Translations under genes and position numbers: made by a program | Source: Nitromaritima sp964584125 | GTDB lineage: Bacteria > Nitrospinota > Nitrospinia > Nitrospinales > VA-1 | Direction: 5' to 3' | Length of the DNA stretch: 25,069 nt | NCBI GenBank assembly: GCA_964584125.1 | Contig: CAZOYP010000036.1 | Span: 1 to 25,069 of the forward strand | Shown: piece after piece, positions 1 through 7,270 of the stretch | Layout: the number at the start of each line of letters is the position of its first letter | Position numbering within the stretch: position 1 is the stretch's first letter | Notes under the pieces: generated by a model | What the model saw: only the letters and a program-made list of their open reading frames with translations | What the model was told of the DNA's origin: nothing | Database searches by the model: none

Positions 1-50
1 CTCGACTGTTAATCGAGTTGTTACTGGTTCGAGTCCAGTCACCGGAGCCA
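1..50 (+). tRNA. tRNA-Asn (GTT), 3' part only
   Basis: The left edge cuts into this tRNA. What remains is the anticodon arm (stem CTCGA/TCGAG at 1-5 and 13-17, with anticodon GTT at 8-10), a T arm (ACTGG/CCAGT around TTCGAGT) and the 3' acceptor strand ending in an encoded CCA at 48-50. The GTT anticodon gives asparagine. The D arm and 5' acceptor strand lie outside the window. Confidence 0.93.
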
Positions 51-57
51 AAAACCG

Positions 58-98
58 AAAAAAGGGTTGTTTCTTTTTTAAAGGGAACAACCCTTTTT
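58..98 (+). terminator. Rho-independent terminator of tRNA-Asn
   Basis: GGGTTGTT at 64-71 pairs perfectly with AACAACCC at 86-93, extended inward by GU and GC pairs, and is followed by a T run at 94-98. A-rich sequence precedes the stem, so it could also work in the opposite direction. It sits eight bases after the tRNA 3' end. The rest of the spacer up to 339 is AT-rich and shows no gene. Confidence 0.85.
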
Positions 99-339
99 CA
101 ATTTTATTAAGTAAAATTCACCTTCATCGCGAGCCCATTTTTAGCATTTAGAGCTTAATCTAACCAAAGTAACTATTGTAAAAACAAAATCCATAATCAT
201 AAAAATACTTGTGAAGTGAGAAAAATCACATGTTGAGTTCTAGTTTTTAGAACAAAATGCTACAGTGTTTTGTGAATTTCTAAAGAAAAATAAAAATTAA
301 AAATGTTCGTTTTTTGACGGATTACTTTCAGGTTAAAGT

Positions 340-1026
340 ATGGTTATAATGAAAGTTTGTTTAGCCTTAGCATTTATGCTATTCACAACAAAAGTCTCGG
401 CTTTAACTGTAACTGGAACATTGGTTTCTGTTCATCAAGGTGATATTTTTACTATAAAGTCAACTTCTTCAGATGAAAGACTTTACAAAATTCGATTATC
501 GGGTATAGATACCCCTGAGCTAAAACAACCTTTTGGGCTTAAAGCTAAAGAATTTACAGAAGCCAAAATCATTGATATAGAGATTCATGTTGAGTACAGT
601 TCTACAGATTTTTACGGGCGTTTGATAGGTTCAGTACTTTTGCCGCAAGGTAGAGTTCTTAATGAAGAATTGGTACGTAAGGGATTAGCTTGGCACTACC
701 GAGTGACCCCATCACCCAGCACCTCCCTTGAACGCTTGCAATACGAAGCATGGGAAAAAAAATTAGGTTTATGGGTAGAACCATCGCCCATACCGCCGTG
801 GCAGTATCGACGTGATAAGGTTTTTTTTACCCCACCGGTTAAGGAAAACCAAATGGACTATGACCTTATTTTAAATTATGGGATCATAGGGGACCCGAAG
901 AGAAAAATATATTGGTGGCCGGCTTGTAAAGACTACCCAGAAAAAAAAGAAAAAAAGTTTATTTTCGGATACAAACAATTAGCCGAGAATATGGGTTATC
1001 GTAGTTCTGCCGGTTGTGAAGAATAG
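340..1026 (+). CDS. Secreted thermonuclease (SNase-like) with Cys-containing C-terminal tail
   Basis: A staphylococcal-nuclease-type, calcium-dependent phosphodiesterase of 228 residues, probably exported. Residues 1-21 form a signal peptide (hydrophobic core, then KVSA before the mature start). The OB-fold nuclease domain spans about 23-145. All three catalytic arginine/glutamate positions of the family are present: R52 and E60 in IRLSGIDTPE, and R94 in DFYGR; D57 is the likely metal ligand. The tail 190-228 is an extra segment in which C196 and C226 flank a pattern ending in GYRSSAGC, like the small Ada-type metal-binding tails found after some SNase domains; only two cysteines are visible, so metal binding is uncertain. 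The start at 340 has AGG at 330-332, seven bases upstream; ATG at 349 is an alternative. It appears to be transcribed on its own, 38 bases before the regulator gene. Confidence 0.88.
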   Translation: MVIMKVCLALAFMLFTTKVSALTVTGTLVSVHQGDIFTIKSTSSDERLYKIRLSGIDTPELKQPFGLKAKEFTEAKIIDIEIHVEYSSTDFYGRLIGSVLLPQGRVLNEELVRKGLAWHYRVTPSPSTSLERLQYEAWEKKLGLWVEPSPIPPWQYRRDKVFFTPPVKENQMDYDLILNYGIIGDPKRKIYWWPACKDYPEKKEKKFIFGYKQLAENMGYRSSAGCEE

Positions 1027-1064
1027 TCACGAGTTGTTTTGTAAGTATTTAAAGAAGTAATTTT

Positions 1065-2495
1065 ATGGATAACAAACTTGTATTCATAGTGGATGAAAAT
1101 GACACTCTCTGTAAGGAAGTGACCGGTTGGCTTCAAGAGATAGGTTTTCAGACAAAGGCTTTTAAGGATACGGAATTGTGCTTGAACACACTTGATCAAA
1201 AGCCATCGGCTATTTGTTTGGATATTAATACTGCCGGATCCTCTGGGCTTTCAGGGATGGAATTTTTAAAACGACTTAGACTTGCGAACCGGGATATTCC
1301 TATCATGGTGATGACAGAAAATGGCGAATTAGATTCGGCGGTGGAAGCAATGAAATTGGGTGCTTTTGATTATATGGTTAAGCCAGTTGAAAAAACGCGA
1401 CTAGTTACAAATATCCAACGCGCTATCGAGATGCATACCATGGTTCATAAAATTGATCGTTTACGAGGAGAGATGCAAAAGAAGCATGTTTACAAAAATA
1501 TTGTAGGTCAAAGTCAAGCAATACAGCATGTATTTACGCAAATTGAAGAAGTGGCAGAAATTAATATTAATGTATTGATTCAAGGGGAAAGCGGGACAGG
1601 CAAAGAATTGGTGGCTAAAGCTATTCACTATAGTAGTGCTTATAAAACTGGGCCTTTCATTGCTATCAACTGTGGCGCGATTCCCGAGTCTTTGCAAGAG
1701 AGTGAATTTTTTGGACACGAAAAGGGATCTTTTACAGGAGCAGATCACTCAAGGATTGGAAAATTGGAATATGCTAACAATGGTTCGTTATTACTCGATG
1801 AGGTAGGGGAGATGTCTCAGGAAATGCAGGTTAAACTCCTTCGCTTTTTACAGGATAAAACTTTTGAACGTGTAGGGGGTAACAAAAAAATAAACGTCGA
1901 CCTTCGAATTATATCTTCGACAAACCGTAAACTAGAAGAAGAAGTTGCAAATGGAAAATTCCGTGAAGACCTTTATTATCGTTTGGTAGTATACCCCATT
2001 ACTATGCCTGCTTTAAGGGAGAGAAAGGAAGATATTCCGATTCTTGTGAATCATTTTCTTAAAAAATATAAAAATGAAATGCCTAAAATAATCACTACCG
2101 TTTCGTCCCTTGGAATGGAAGCTCTTATGAGTTACAACTGGCAAGGTAACGTACGTCAACTAGAAAACATAATCTACAGAGCTATGGTAGCAACACACAC
2201 TGAAACCATAGAAATTGAAAACTTACCCAAAGAAATTCAGCAATGCCGCGATCATAGTTCTATTACCCAAGATAATAGTGAAAACCCGCCCATCTCTGAG
2301 AAAAGTGCGAATATTTTTGTCACACCTGAATCTCAAACGCAAGGAACAACAACTCCAACCTTACAAGAAATGGAAAAACATGCTCTTGCTGAAGCCTTAA
2401 AAGTTTCTGGAGGAAACGTTGAGAAAACATCAAAGCTATTGGGCCTTAGTCGGGCCACTTGTTATAGAAAAATAAAAAAATATCAAATTGAATAA
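1065..2495 (+). CDS. Sigma-54-dependent response regulator (NtrC family)
   Basis: A three-domain, 476-residue transcription activator of standard NtrC-family length. The receiver domain (1-122) has D10 and E11 of the acidic pocket, phospho-acceptor D53, T84 and K106. The AAA+ domain (about 144-385) has Walker A GESGTGK at 174-180, Walker B LLLDE with D245 and E246, the sigma-54 contact loop as GSFTGA (221-226, one residue from canonical GAFTGA), and the FREDLYYRL arginine-finger region (299-307). A Fis-type helix-turn-helix covers about 436-473. Phosphorylation should trigger ATP-driven opening of sigma-54 holoenzyme promoters. No histidine kinase is in the window, so the input signal is unknown. 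A candidate -24/-12 promoter 137 bases after the stop suggests that the genes just downstream may be targets. The Shine-Dalgarno signal is weak (AAGAAG at about 1052-1057). Confidence 0.95.
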   Translation: MDNKLVFIVDENDTLCKEVTGWLQEIGFQTKAFKDTELCLNTLDQKPSAICLDINTAGSSGLSGMEFLKRLRLANRDIPIMVMTENGELDSAVEAMKLGAFDYMVKPVEKTRLVTNIQRAIEMHTMVHKIDRLRGEMQKKHVYKNIVGQSQAIQHVFTQIEEVAEININVLIQGESGTGKELVAKAIHYSSAYKTGPFIAINCGAIPESLQESEFFGHEKGSFTGADHSRIGKLEYANNGSLLLDEVGEMSQEMQVKLLRFLQDKTFERVGGNKKINVDLRIISSTNRKLEEEVANGKFREDLYYRLVVYPITMPALRERKEDIPILVNHFLKKYKNEMPKIITTVSSLGMEALMSYNWQGNVRQLENIIYRAMVATHTETIEIENLPKEIQQCRDHSSITQDNSENPPISEKSANIFVTPESQTQGTTTPTLQEMEKHALAEALKVSGGNVEKTSKLLGLSRATCYRKIKKYQIE

Positions 2496-2632
2496 AAAAG
2501 TCTCAAATTAAGAAAAATCTGTTTCATCTTGATATAACAACTTTATTCTTCCCTAAATACCCCTATTTGATTGAATTAATTAACCCATTATAAATAAATA
2601 AGTTCCACATCTTTTCATATATCTTTTAATTT

Positions 2633-2648
2633 TGGTATAACCTGTGCA
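2633..2648 (+). promoter_or_regulatory. Candidate sigma-54 (-24/-12) promoter
   Basis: TTGG at 2632-2635 carries the -24 GG (2634-2635), and the -12 GC lies at 2646-2647 within GTGCAAT. The spacing between GG and GC is exactly 10 bases, as sigma-54 promoters require. The -24 element departs from CACG (here TATA) and the -12 element has G in place of the first T. Transcription would start near 2659, about 29 bases before the ATG at 2688. The adjacent sigma-54 activator gene strengthens the case. Confidence 0.5.
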
Positions 2649-2687
2649 ATTGTTTTTTTAAAATTTATAATAATTTGGGAGTTGTAA

Positions 2688-2870
2688 ATGAGCGATCGAA
2701 AAAAGATTAAAGATTCAAAGTCATTTCCATGGAAGGTAGTTTTTGGTGCTTTTTGCATCTTAGGGGGAATGTTATTACTTAGCACACCAAATAACCCAAA
2801 CTCTGCTAAAGGTGTATCTTCTTCTGAAACTAATCAGAGCAACCTAGGTGGATTTAGTCTTAAGAAGTGA
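2688..2870 (+). CDS. Small single-pass membrane protein, unknown function
   Basis: A 60-residue protein I do not recognise. It has a basic N-terminus (residues 1-15, rich in Lys), one hydrophobic segment at about 14-32 ending in LLLS, and a Ser/Asn-rich hydrophilic tail. This predicts an inner-membrane anchor with a short exported tail. A GGGAG Shine-Dalgarno at 2677-2681 is well placed for ATG 2688, and a candidate sigma-54 promoter lies just upstream. The stop is 30 bases before a cNBD gene with its own strong ribosome-binding site, so the two probably share a transcript. A partnership with the cNBD proteins is inferred from position only. Confidence 0.75.
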   Translation: MSDRKKIKDSKSFPWKVVFGAFCILGGMLLLSTPNNPNSAKGVSSSETNQSNLGGFSLKK

Positions 2871-2900
2871 TATTTATTGTAGTGAGGAGGCAATCTTTCG

Positions 2901-3263
2901 ATGAAAAGACTTTATTTTAAGCCTAATGCAGAAGTGATCAAGGAAGGCGACTTGGGAAACTGTGCGTATATTGTTGAGGCTGGATGTTTAGAGGTCTCAA
3001 AGGTTAATGATCAAAATAACAAGCAGGTTCTGGGCCAACTTAAGGAAAATGATATTTTTGGAGAATTAGGCTTAATTGATGGTTTACCTCGTTCGGCCAC
3101 TGTAACTACTTTAGAAAATTGTACGATTAAAGTACTAACCAAAGAAGCGTTTGACTCGCTGAGGAAAAAGAATCCTAATGTCCTGATCCCAATTTTCAAA
3201 GTATTAGCCACACGTTTACGATCAACCTTGAAACAACTAAGTTGCACTCAAAACCATACATAA
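2901..3263 (+). CDS. Stand-alone cyclic-nucleotide-binding domain protein, copy 1
   Basis: A 120-residue protein consisting almost entirely of one CRP/FNR-type cNMP-binding beta-barrel (cNBD). The phosphate-binding cassette is well kept: FGELGLIDGLPRSATV at 53-68, with E55 and R64 in the positions that contact the ribose and cyclic phosphate. No DNA-binding HTH, kinase, channel or other effector domain follows; the C-terminus is only the closing helix. It may therefore act by binding a partner after sensing cAMP or cGMP. A very strong Shine-Dalgarno, GAGGAGG at 2884-2890, sits ten bases before the ATG. It is closely similar along its whole length to the protein at 3368-3790, indicating a tandem duplication. 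Confidence 0.88.
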   Translation: MKRLYFKPNAEVIKEGDLGNCAYIVEAGCLEVSKVNDQNNKQVLGQLKENDIFGELGLIDGLPRSATVTTLENCTIKVLTKEAFDSLRKKNPNVLIPIFKVLATRLRSTLKQLSCTQNHT

Positions 3264-3367
3264 AGTATGATCTCTTGAAAAATACTGCTTGTGGGGATAA
3301 ATATTTAATCGTATTTGTAGAGGACGATGTTGACTTTAAATTAAAATGAAAAAAATAGGGCTTTTAA

Positions 3368-3790
3368 GTGGATACAATTAATTTTAAAAAAGGTGAAGAT
3401 ATAATTGAAGAAGGAACATTAGGTGATTGCGCCTACATTCTTGAGAAGGGCTCAGTCCAGGTGTCTAAGTTAACTCCGCAAGGAGTAAAGCAAGTATTAG
3501 GTGTTTTAGAGAAAAGTGAGATTTTTGGTGAAATGGGGCTGATAGACGGTCTACCTCGTTCTGCGACCGTTACAGCATTGGAAGATTGCGTTGTCTGTAT
3601 ATTTACCAAAGAAACATTCAATAATTTAGCTGATCACAACCCAGAATCACTCATACCTATTTTCAAAGTTTTGGTCAGGCGCCTTAGATCGACCCTTGAG
3701 TTAGTAGGTACTTTACAAAAAAATAATGACAGTCAAGAAGACGGTAGTTCCGTTATCAAAGATACTGTGCTCAAAGAGCATTTAAATTAA
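3368..3790 (+). CDS. Stand-alone cyclic-nucleotide-binding domain protein, copy 2
   Basis: A 140-residue paralogue of the preceding cNBD protein. The same cassette appears at the same position (FGEMGLIDGLPRSATV, 53-68, with E55 and R64), and the closing helix with IPIFKVL and RLRSTLE is shared. It differs by a longer polar tail (about 117-140, rich in Asn, Asp, Ser and Lys). Translation starts with GTG at 3368; an AGGG at 3357-3360 precedes it by seven bases, and the nearby ATG at about 3346 runs into a stop in another frame, so GTG is the better start. It lies 104 bases after copy 1. No effector domain is present. Confidence 0.87.
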   Translation: MDTINFKKGEDIIEEGTLGDCAYILEKGSVQVSKLTPQGVKQVLGVLEKSEIFGEMGLIDGLPRSATVTALEDCVVCIFTKETFNNLADHNPESLIPIFKVLVRRLRSTLELVGTLQKNNDSQEDGSSVIKDTVLKEHLN

Positions 3791-3933
3791 AATGTCACTA
3801 TTTAGATTTAATGCCCACAACCTCCCTCCCACTTATCCAAAAAAATAAAAAAAACGTAGCAAATTCGTTGCGGCATAACCTACTAGTAGTGTAAGGTCTA
3901 TAGGATAATACTCAATTCAAGCATATAGATACC

Positions 3934-5232
3934 GTGCCCAAAACTCCTGAATTATTATGTCCTGCGGGTAGTCCCGAAAAATTAAGATATGCCTTGGCTT
4001 TTGGAGCGGATGCTGTTTATGCGGGAATCCCCCGATTTTCATTACGAGCCAAAGAAAACCCTTACAACAATAGTTCCTTAAAAGAAGATATAGAATATTG
4101 TCATCAGCTAGGTAAAAAAATTTATGTCACGGCAAATATTCTTCCCCAAAATCGAAAACTTCAATCTTTCAAAAATTCAATTGCAACTATTGCTGAAGCC
4201 GGGCCTGATGGAATAATTATGTCTGATCCCGGAATGATTCAATATGTGAGAAAGGAATTTCCAGACTTATCAATTCATTTATCCGTGCAAACAAATACAA
4301 TTAATTGGATGTCCGTGGCATTTTGGAGAGATTACGGAGTTCAAAGAATCATTCTTTCAAGAGAATTGTCTATGCAAGAACTTAGAGAAATTCATACACA
4401 AGTTCCTGATATTGGATTGGAATCGTTTGTTCATGGTTCTATCTGTATTGCTTATTCAGGGCGATGTCTCTTATCTAATTATTTTAATCACCGGGATGCT
4501 AACCAAGGAACTTGTACTAATAGTTGCCGATGGGAATACAATGTAAAAGAAGAACTGGGAGAAGGAGAACGAACCACTAAAAGTCCTCAAGGACAATATT
4601 TAATTGAGGAAAAGGGGCGCGACGGTGATCTTATGCCGATTGAAGAGGATGAGCACGGAACTTATATAATGAATTCAAAAGACCTTCGAGCAATAGAGCA
4701 CCTTGATGCTTTGTGGAGAGCGGGAGTAGAGTCGTTTAAGATCGAGGGCCGCACAAAATCTATTTACTATTTATCACTGATAACAAAATCCTATAGAAGA
4801 GCCATTGACGATCTGGTAGCCAACAAGCCTTTTGATTCAAAACTGTTGGGCGAAACCGAAAAGACTGCTAACCGCGGATTTACAACGGCATTTCTTCTAT
4901 CGGCATCCGAAAAAGCGACCGAAAGATTTAATTCACCGCAAGAAGACAACCTACCACAAATATATGCTGGGAAAATTGTGAACGAGCGGGATGGGGGCTG
5001 GATGGAAGTGGATGTTAAAAATAGGATTGAAATAGGACATGAAATTGAATATATCTCACCAAAAAATAGATACCGTTTTCAAATATCTTCCATGGAAAAT
5101 AAAAATGGTTCAGCGACGCAAGTTGCTCATGGAGGAAACGGTACTGTCTGGATAAAGACAGCAGGTCAGATTGATCCTTTTGCTTTATTGAGTCGTGTTA
5201 TTAGCGCACCTATTTCTTCCCCTGTTTCTTAA
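3934..5232 (+). CDS. trhP: U32-family protein TrhP (YegQ-like), tRNA hydroxylation
   Basis: A 432-residue member of the peptidase U32 family that aligns along its length with E. coli YegQ/TrhP as I remember it: near-identical stretches include PELL.PAG, FGADAVYAG, IMSDPG, LSVQ, ILSREL, QGTCTN.CRWEYNV, DEHGTYIMNSKDLRAI and KIEGRTKS. TrhP-type proteins take part in forming 5-hydroxyuridine at the tRNA wobble position, using prephenate, and the U32 cysteines are thought to hold an Fe-S cluster. The U32 signature runs from E163 to S181 with C171 and C178; C194 and C198 complete the cysteine set. The start is GTG at 3934, chosen because it matches the family N-terminus; no clear Shine-Dalgarno is seen. 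Despite the family name, protease activity is not implied. Confidence 0.9.
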   Translation: MPKTPELLCPAGSPEKLRYALAFGADAVYAGIPRFSLRAKENPYNNSSLKEDIEYCHQLGKKIYVTANILPQNRKLQSFKNSIATIAEAGPDGIIMSDPGMIQYVRKEFPDLSIHLSVQTNTINWMSVAFWRDYGVQRIILSRELSMQELREIHTQVPDIGLESFVHGSICIAYSGRCLLSNYFNHRDANQGTCTNSCRWEYNVKEELGEGERTTKSPQGQYLIEEKGRDGDLMPIEEDEHGTYIMNSKDLRAIEHLDALWRAGVESFKIEGRTKSIYYLSLITKSYRRAIDDLVANKPFDSKLLGETEKTANRGFTTAFLLSASEKATERFNSPQEDNLPQIYAGKIVNERDGGWMEVDVKNRIEIGHEIEYISPKNRYRFQISSMENKNGSATQVAHGGNGTVWIKTAGQIDPFALLSRVISAPISSPVS

Positions 5233-5291
5233 AGTTGAAAAATACCAAATGCCTCAAAAAGATACAAAAAAGGCTCATTATCTACTTTACC

Positions 5292-5489
5292 CTAAAGGTT
5301 ATTTTTATCTTTGTTGCTTTTGTTGGTTTTAGGCAACAAGATAGACACAAAAATACCTAAAATGAGAATGAAAGTTGTCCACTTTGAAAACGAATCGAGT
5401 CGGTAATCGAAAATATCATAGGTTAGAGTCCCATCAATAAAAATAGCACTTGCTGCTACTATAATTAACAAAAGACTTTTTTTCATCAT
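5292..5489 (-). CDS. Small two-pass membrane protein, unknown function
   Basis: A 65-residue protein I do not recognise. It has two hydrophobic segments (about 5-20 and 37-53) separated by a polar loop, and a Lys/Asn-rich C-terminal tail (54-65), which fits a small helical-hairpin inner-membrane protein. The start has two adjacent ATG codons (5489 and 5486). The nearest Shine-Dalgarno-like sequence (AAGGA) is about 15 bases upstream, rather far. It stands alone, convergent to trhP and divergent from hpnH. The clean hydrophobic and charge pattern argues it is real, but there is no independent support. Confidence 0.5.
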   Translation of the reverse strand: MMKKSLLLIIVAASAIFIDGTLTYDIFDYRLDSFSKWTTFILILGIFVSILLPKTNKSNKDKNNL

Positions 5490-5559
5490 TGGCGAGTTAT
5501 GATTTCCTTGTCTATTTTCAATAGGTAGAATAAAAAAATGATTTCAAGATTGCGAATTA

Positions 5560-5622
5560 TTGGACAAACTTCTTTATCTTATATGATATAGGGTTTGCAA
5601 CGAAAACAAACTTTAATATAAT
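5560..5622 (+). promoter_or_regulatory. Candidate sigma-70 promoters for hpnH
   Basis: Two sigma-70-like pairs lie in tandem. The first is TTGGAC (5560-5565), a 16-base spacer, then TATGAT (5582-5587). The second is TTTGCA (5594-5599), a 17-base spacer, then a perfect TATAAT (5617-5622). The second would give a leader of about 60 bases before ATG 5692. In such AT-rich DNA chance matches are common, so this is suggestive only. Confidence 0.4.
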
Positions 5623-5691
5623 AGCGTGAAATATTTCCTTATCATATTTAATCAGCTCTATGATGACACAATCTAATAAATAAAATAGCAT

Positions 5692-6702
5692 ATGCCAGTA
5701 CCATTAAAACAAGCTTTAAAAATTGGTTCATACGTTATACGGCAAAAATTAAAAGGCCGAGATCGATACCCTTTGGTTTTGATGCTAGAGCCATTATTTC
5801 GTTGTAACCTTGAATGCATTGGCTGTGGCAAAATTCAAAAACCAAATGAGATTTTAAATAAAAATCTTACAGTAGGCCAATGCCTTAATGCGGCTAATGA
5901 ATGTGGAGCTCCAGTTGTATCGATTGCAGGTGGTGAGCCATTAATGCATCCACAAATTATTGAGATTGTTGAAGGACTTGTAAAACAAAAACGATATATT
6001 TATCTTTGCACGAATGCACTTTTACTTAAGGATTTTTTTGGGAAGCTACCCGTATCACCTTTTCTTACTCTTTCTATTCATTTAGATGGCCTTGAAAAGG
6101 ATCATGATCGTATCGTCGATAAGAAAGGAGTATTTAAAATAGCAGTAGAAGCAGTTCAGGAAGCAAAAAAAGCGGGGTATAGGGTGACGAGCGCTACAAC
6201 ATTTTTTGAAGGAACTACCGTTGAACAAGCAGAGATATTTCTTGATTTTTTAAACCCTCTTGGGTTAGATGGAGTGACTTTATCTTCAGCTTTCAGATAC
6301 CCTGATGCGCCGGATCAGGACCATTTTTTTGGTCGTAAACGAACTCAGGAATTTTTTAAAGAATTGCTTGGGAAAAATAAAAAAGGTAGGTGGGATATAT
6401 CACATTCTCCATTCTATTTGGAATTCTTGCAAGGCCGCCGTGATTATGAATGTACTCCTTGGGGTAACCCAAATTACTCAGTTCTAGGTTGGCAAAAACC
6501 ATGCTATTTGCTGGATGATGGTTATGCAGAATCATTTGAAGAATTGATGGATACAACAAACTGGGATAGTTATGGTCACAAGAATAATCTTAAGTGTGCC
6601 GATTGCACCGCCCATTGTGGTTATGAGGCAACAGCGGTCAAGGATGCTACGGCCAATCTAAAAAATATGCTTTCTGCTGCGCGCTCAGCGGCGGTAGGTT
6701 AA
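5692..6702 (+). CDS. hpnH: Radical SAM adenosylhopane-forming enzyme HpnH
   Basis: A 336-residue radical SAM enzyme matching HpnH, which adds the 5'-deoxyadenosyl group of SAM to diploptene to make adenosylhopane, the first step in building C35 extended hopanoids. The N-terminal segment VPLKQALKIGSYVIRQKLKG and EPLFRCNLECIGCGKIQ are typical of the family. The 4Fe-4S cluster motif C38-x3-C42-x2-C45 is intact, and GGEP follows at about residue 81. The C-terminal part keeps the HpnH cysteines (PCYLLDDGY and the CADCTAHCGYE cluster). Length is normal. No squalene-hopene cyclase or other hpn gene is in the window, so the pathway must be completed elsewhere. No good Shine-Dalgarno precedes ATG 5692. 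It converges with the pentapeptide gene, only seven bases apart. Confidence 0.93.
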   Translation: MPVPLKQALKIGSYVIRQKLKGRDRYPLVLMLEPLFRCNLECIGCGKIQKPNEILNKNLTVGQCLNAANECGAPVVSIAGGEPLMHPQIIEIVEGLVKQKRYIYLCTNALLLKDFFGKLPVSPFLTLSIHLDGLEKDHDRIVDKKGVFKIAVEAVQEAKKAGYRVTSATTFFEGTTVEQAEIFLDFLNPLGLDGVTLSSAFRYPDAPDQDHFFGRKRTQEFFKELLGKNKKGRWDISHSPFYLEFLQGRRDYECTPWGNPNYSVLGWQKPCYLLDDGYAESFEELMDTTNWDSYGHKNNLKCADCTAHCGYEATAVKDATANLKNMLSAARSAAVG

Positions 6703-6709
6703 AAAAGCA

Positions 6710-7174
6710 TTAAAATGAACTTGGAAGCTTCGTTGTCTCGTCTGTTTGGGCTTGATTAATTTGATTCTCAGTCAATCCGTCCGCCATTTGCAGATTAGCA
6801 CCAAATAGATTCGTTTCTTCCAAATTTGATTTATGAAGATCCGCCCTTACTAAGTTGGATCCAGATAAGTTTGCCCTTTGCAAATTAACCCATCGCAAGT
6901 TAGCTCCTCGTAAATTAACACCCGAAAGATTGGCTTGCTCAAGAGTTGTATTTTTTAAATAGGCTCCGTAAAGGTTAGCACCTTCAAGATTAGCTTTTTT
7001 TAAATTTTCTCCTAAAAGTACTACGCCACGTAAATTATATCCTGCTAGATTTGCCGGTTTCCCTTCTTTCTCACCAGAGCTCAGCCATAGGGAATGATTT
7101 ATGAGAATATTTTTTAAATCATCTTTAGAAACTTCATGTAAGGAAGTTTGAGTATTGTCTACTTCGCTTTCCAT
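6710..7174 (-). CDS. Pentapeptide-repeat protein
   Basis: A 154-residue soluble protein. After a helical N-terminus ending in a HSLWLSSGEKEGKPANL segment (a common leader in bacterial pentapeptide proteins), residues about 41-132 are pentapeptide repeats of the A(N/D)LxG type, roughly 18 units, enough for four to five turns of a right-handed quadrilateral beta-helix. It closes with the usual TENQINQAQTDETTKLP-type cap. No signal peptide or fused effector domain is present. Some family members mimic DNA and protect gyrase, but nothing here shows that role. The start ATG at 7174 has CAGG seven bases upstream on the minus strand. Confidence 0.85.
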   Translation of the reverse strand: MESEVDNTQTSLHEVSKDDLKNILINHSLWLSSGEKEGKPANLAGYNLRGVVLLGENLKKANLEGANLYGAYLKNTTLEQANLSGVNLRGANLRWVNLQRANLSGSNLVRADLHKSNLEETNLFGANLQMADGLTENQINQAQTDETTKLPSSF

Positions 7175-7270
7175 TAGTTTACCTGAGACGATATATTTAA
7201 TTTACTAAAAAAATTATTTAAGAAAAAGATCATGGAGATAAGGGCATTTAGTTTATCTTAGTTCATAAAA

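Noticed and set aside
237..253. Inverted repeat GTTCTA/TAGAAC upstream of the thermonuclease gene
   Set aside because: Only six pairs in AT-rich DNA, without a clear promoter alongside; too weak to call an operator.
1461..1748. Open frame of 95 codons on the minus strand
   Set aside because: It is antisense to the AAA+ domain of the response regulator, whose motifs are all in the plus frame.
3841..3930. Small hairpin (GCAA/TTGC) before trhP
   Set aside because: The stem is only four pairs with no T run; it is not a convincing terminator or riboswitch.
3934..5232. Annotation as a secreted collagenase or protease
   Set aside because: U32 signature proteins of the YegQ type act in tRNA modification; there is no signal peptide and the match to YegQ is along the full length.
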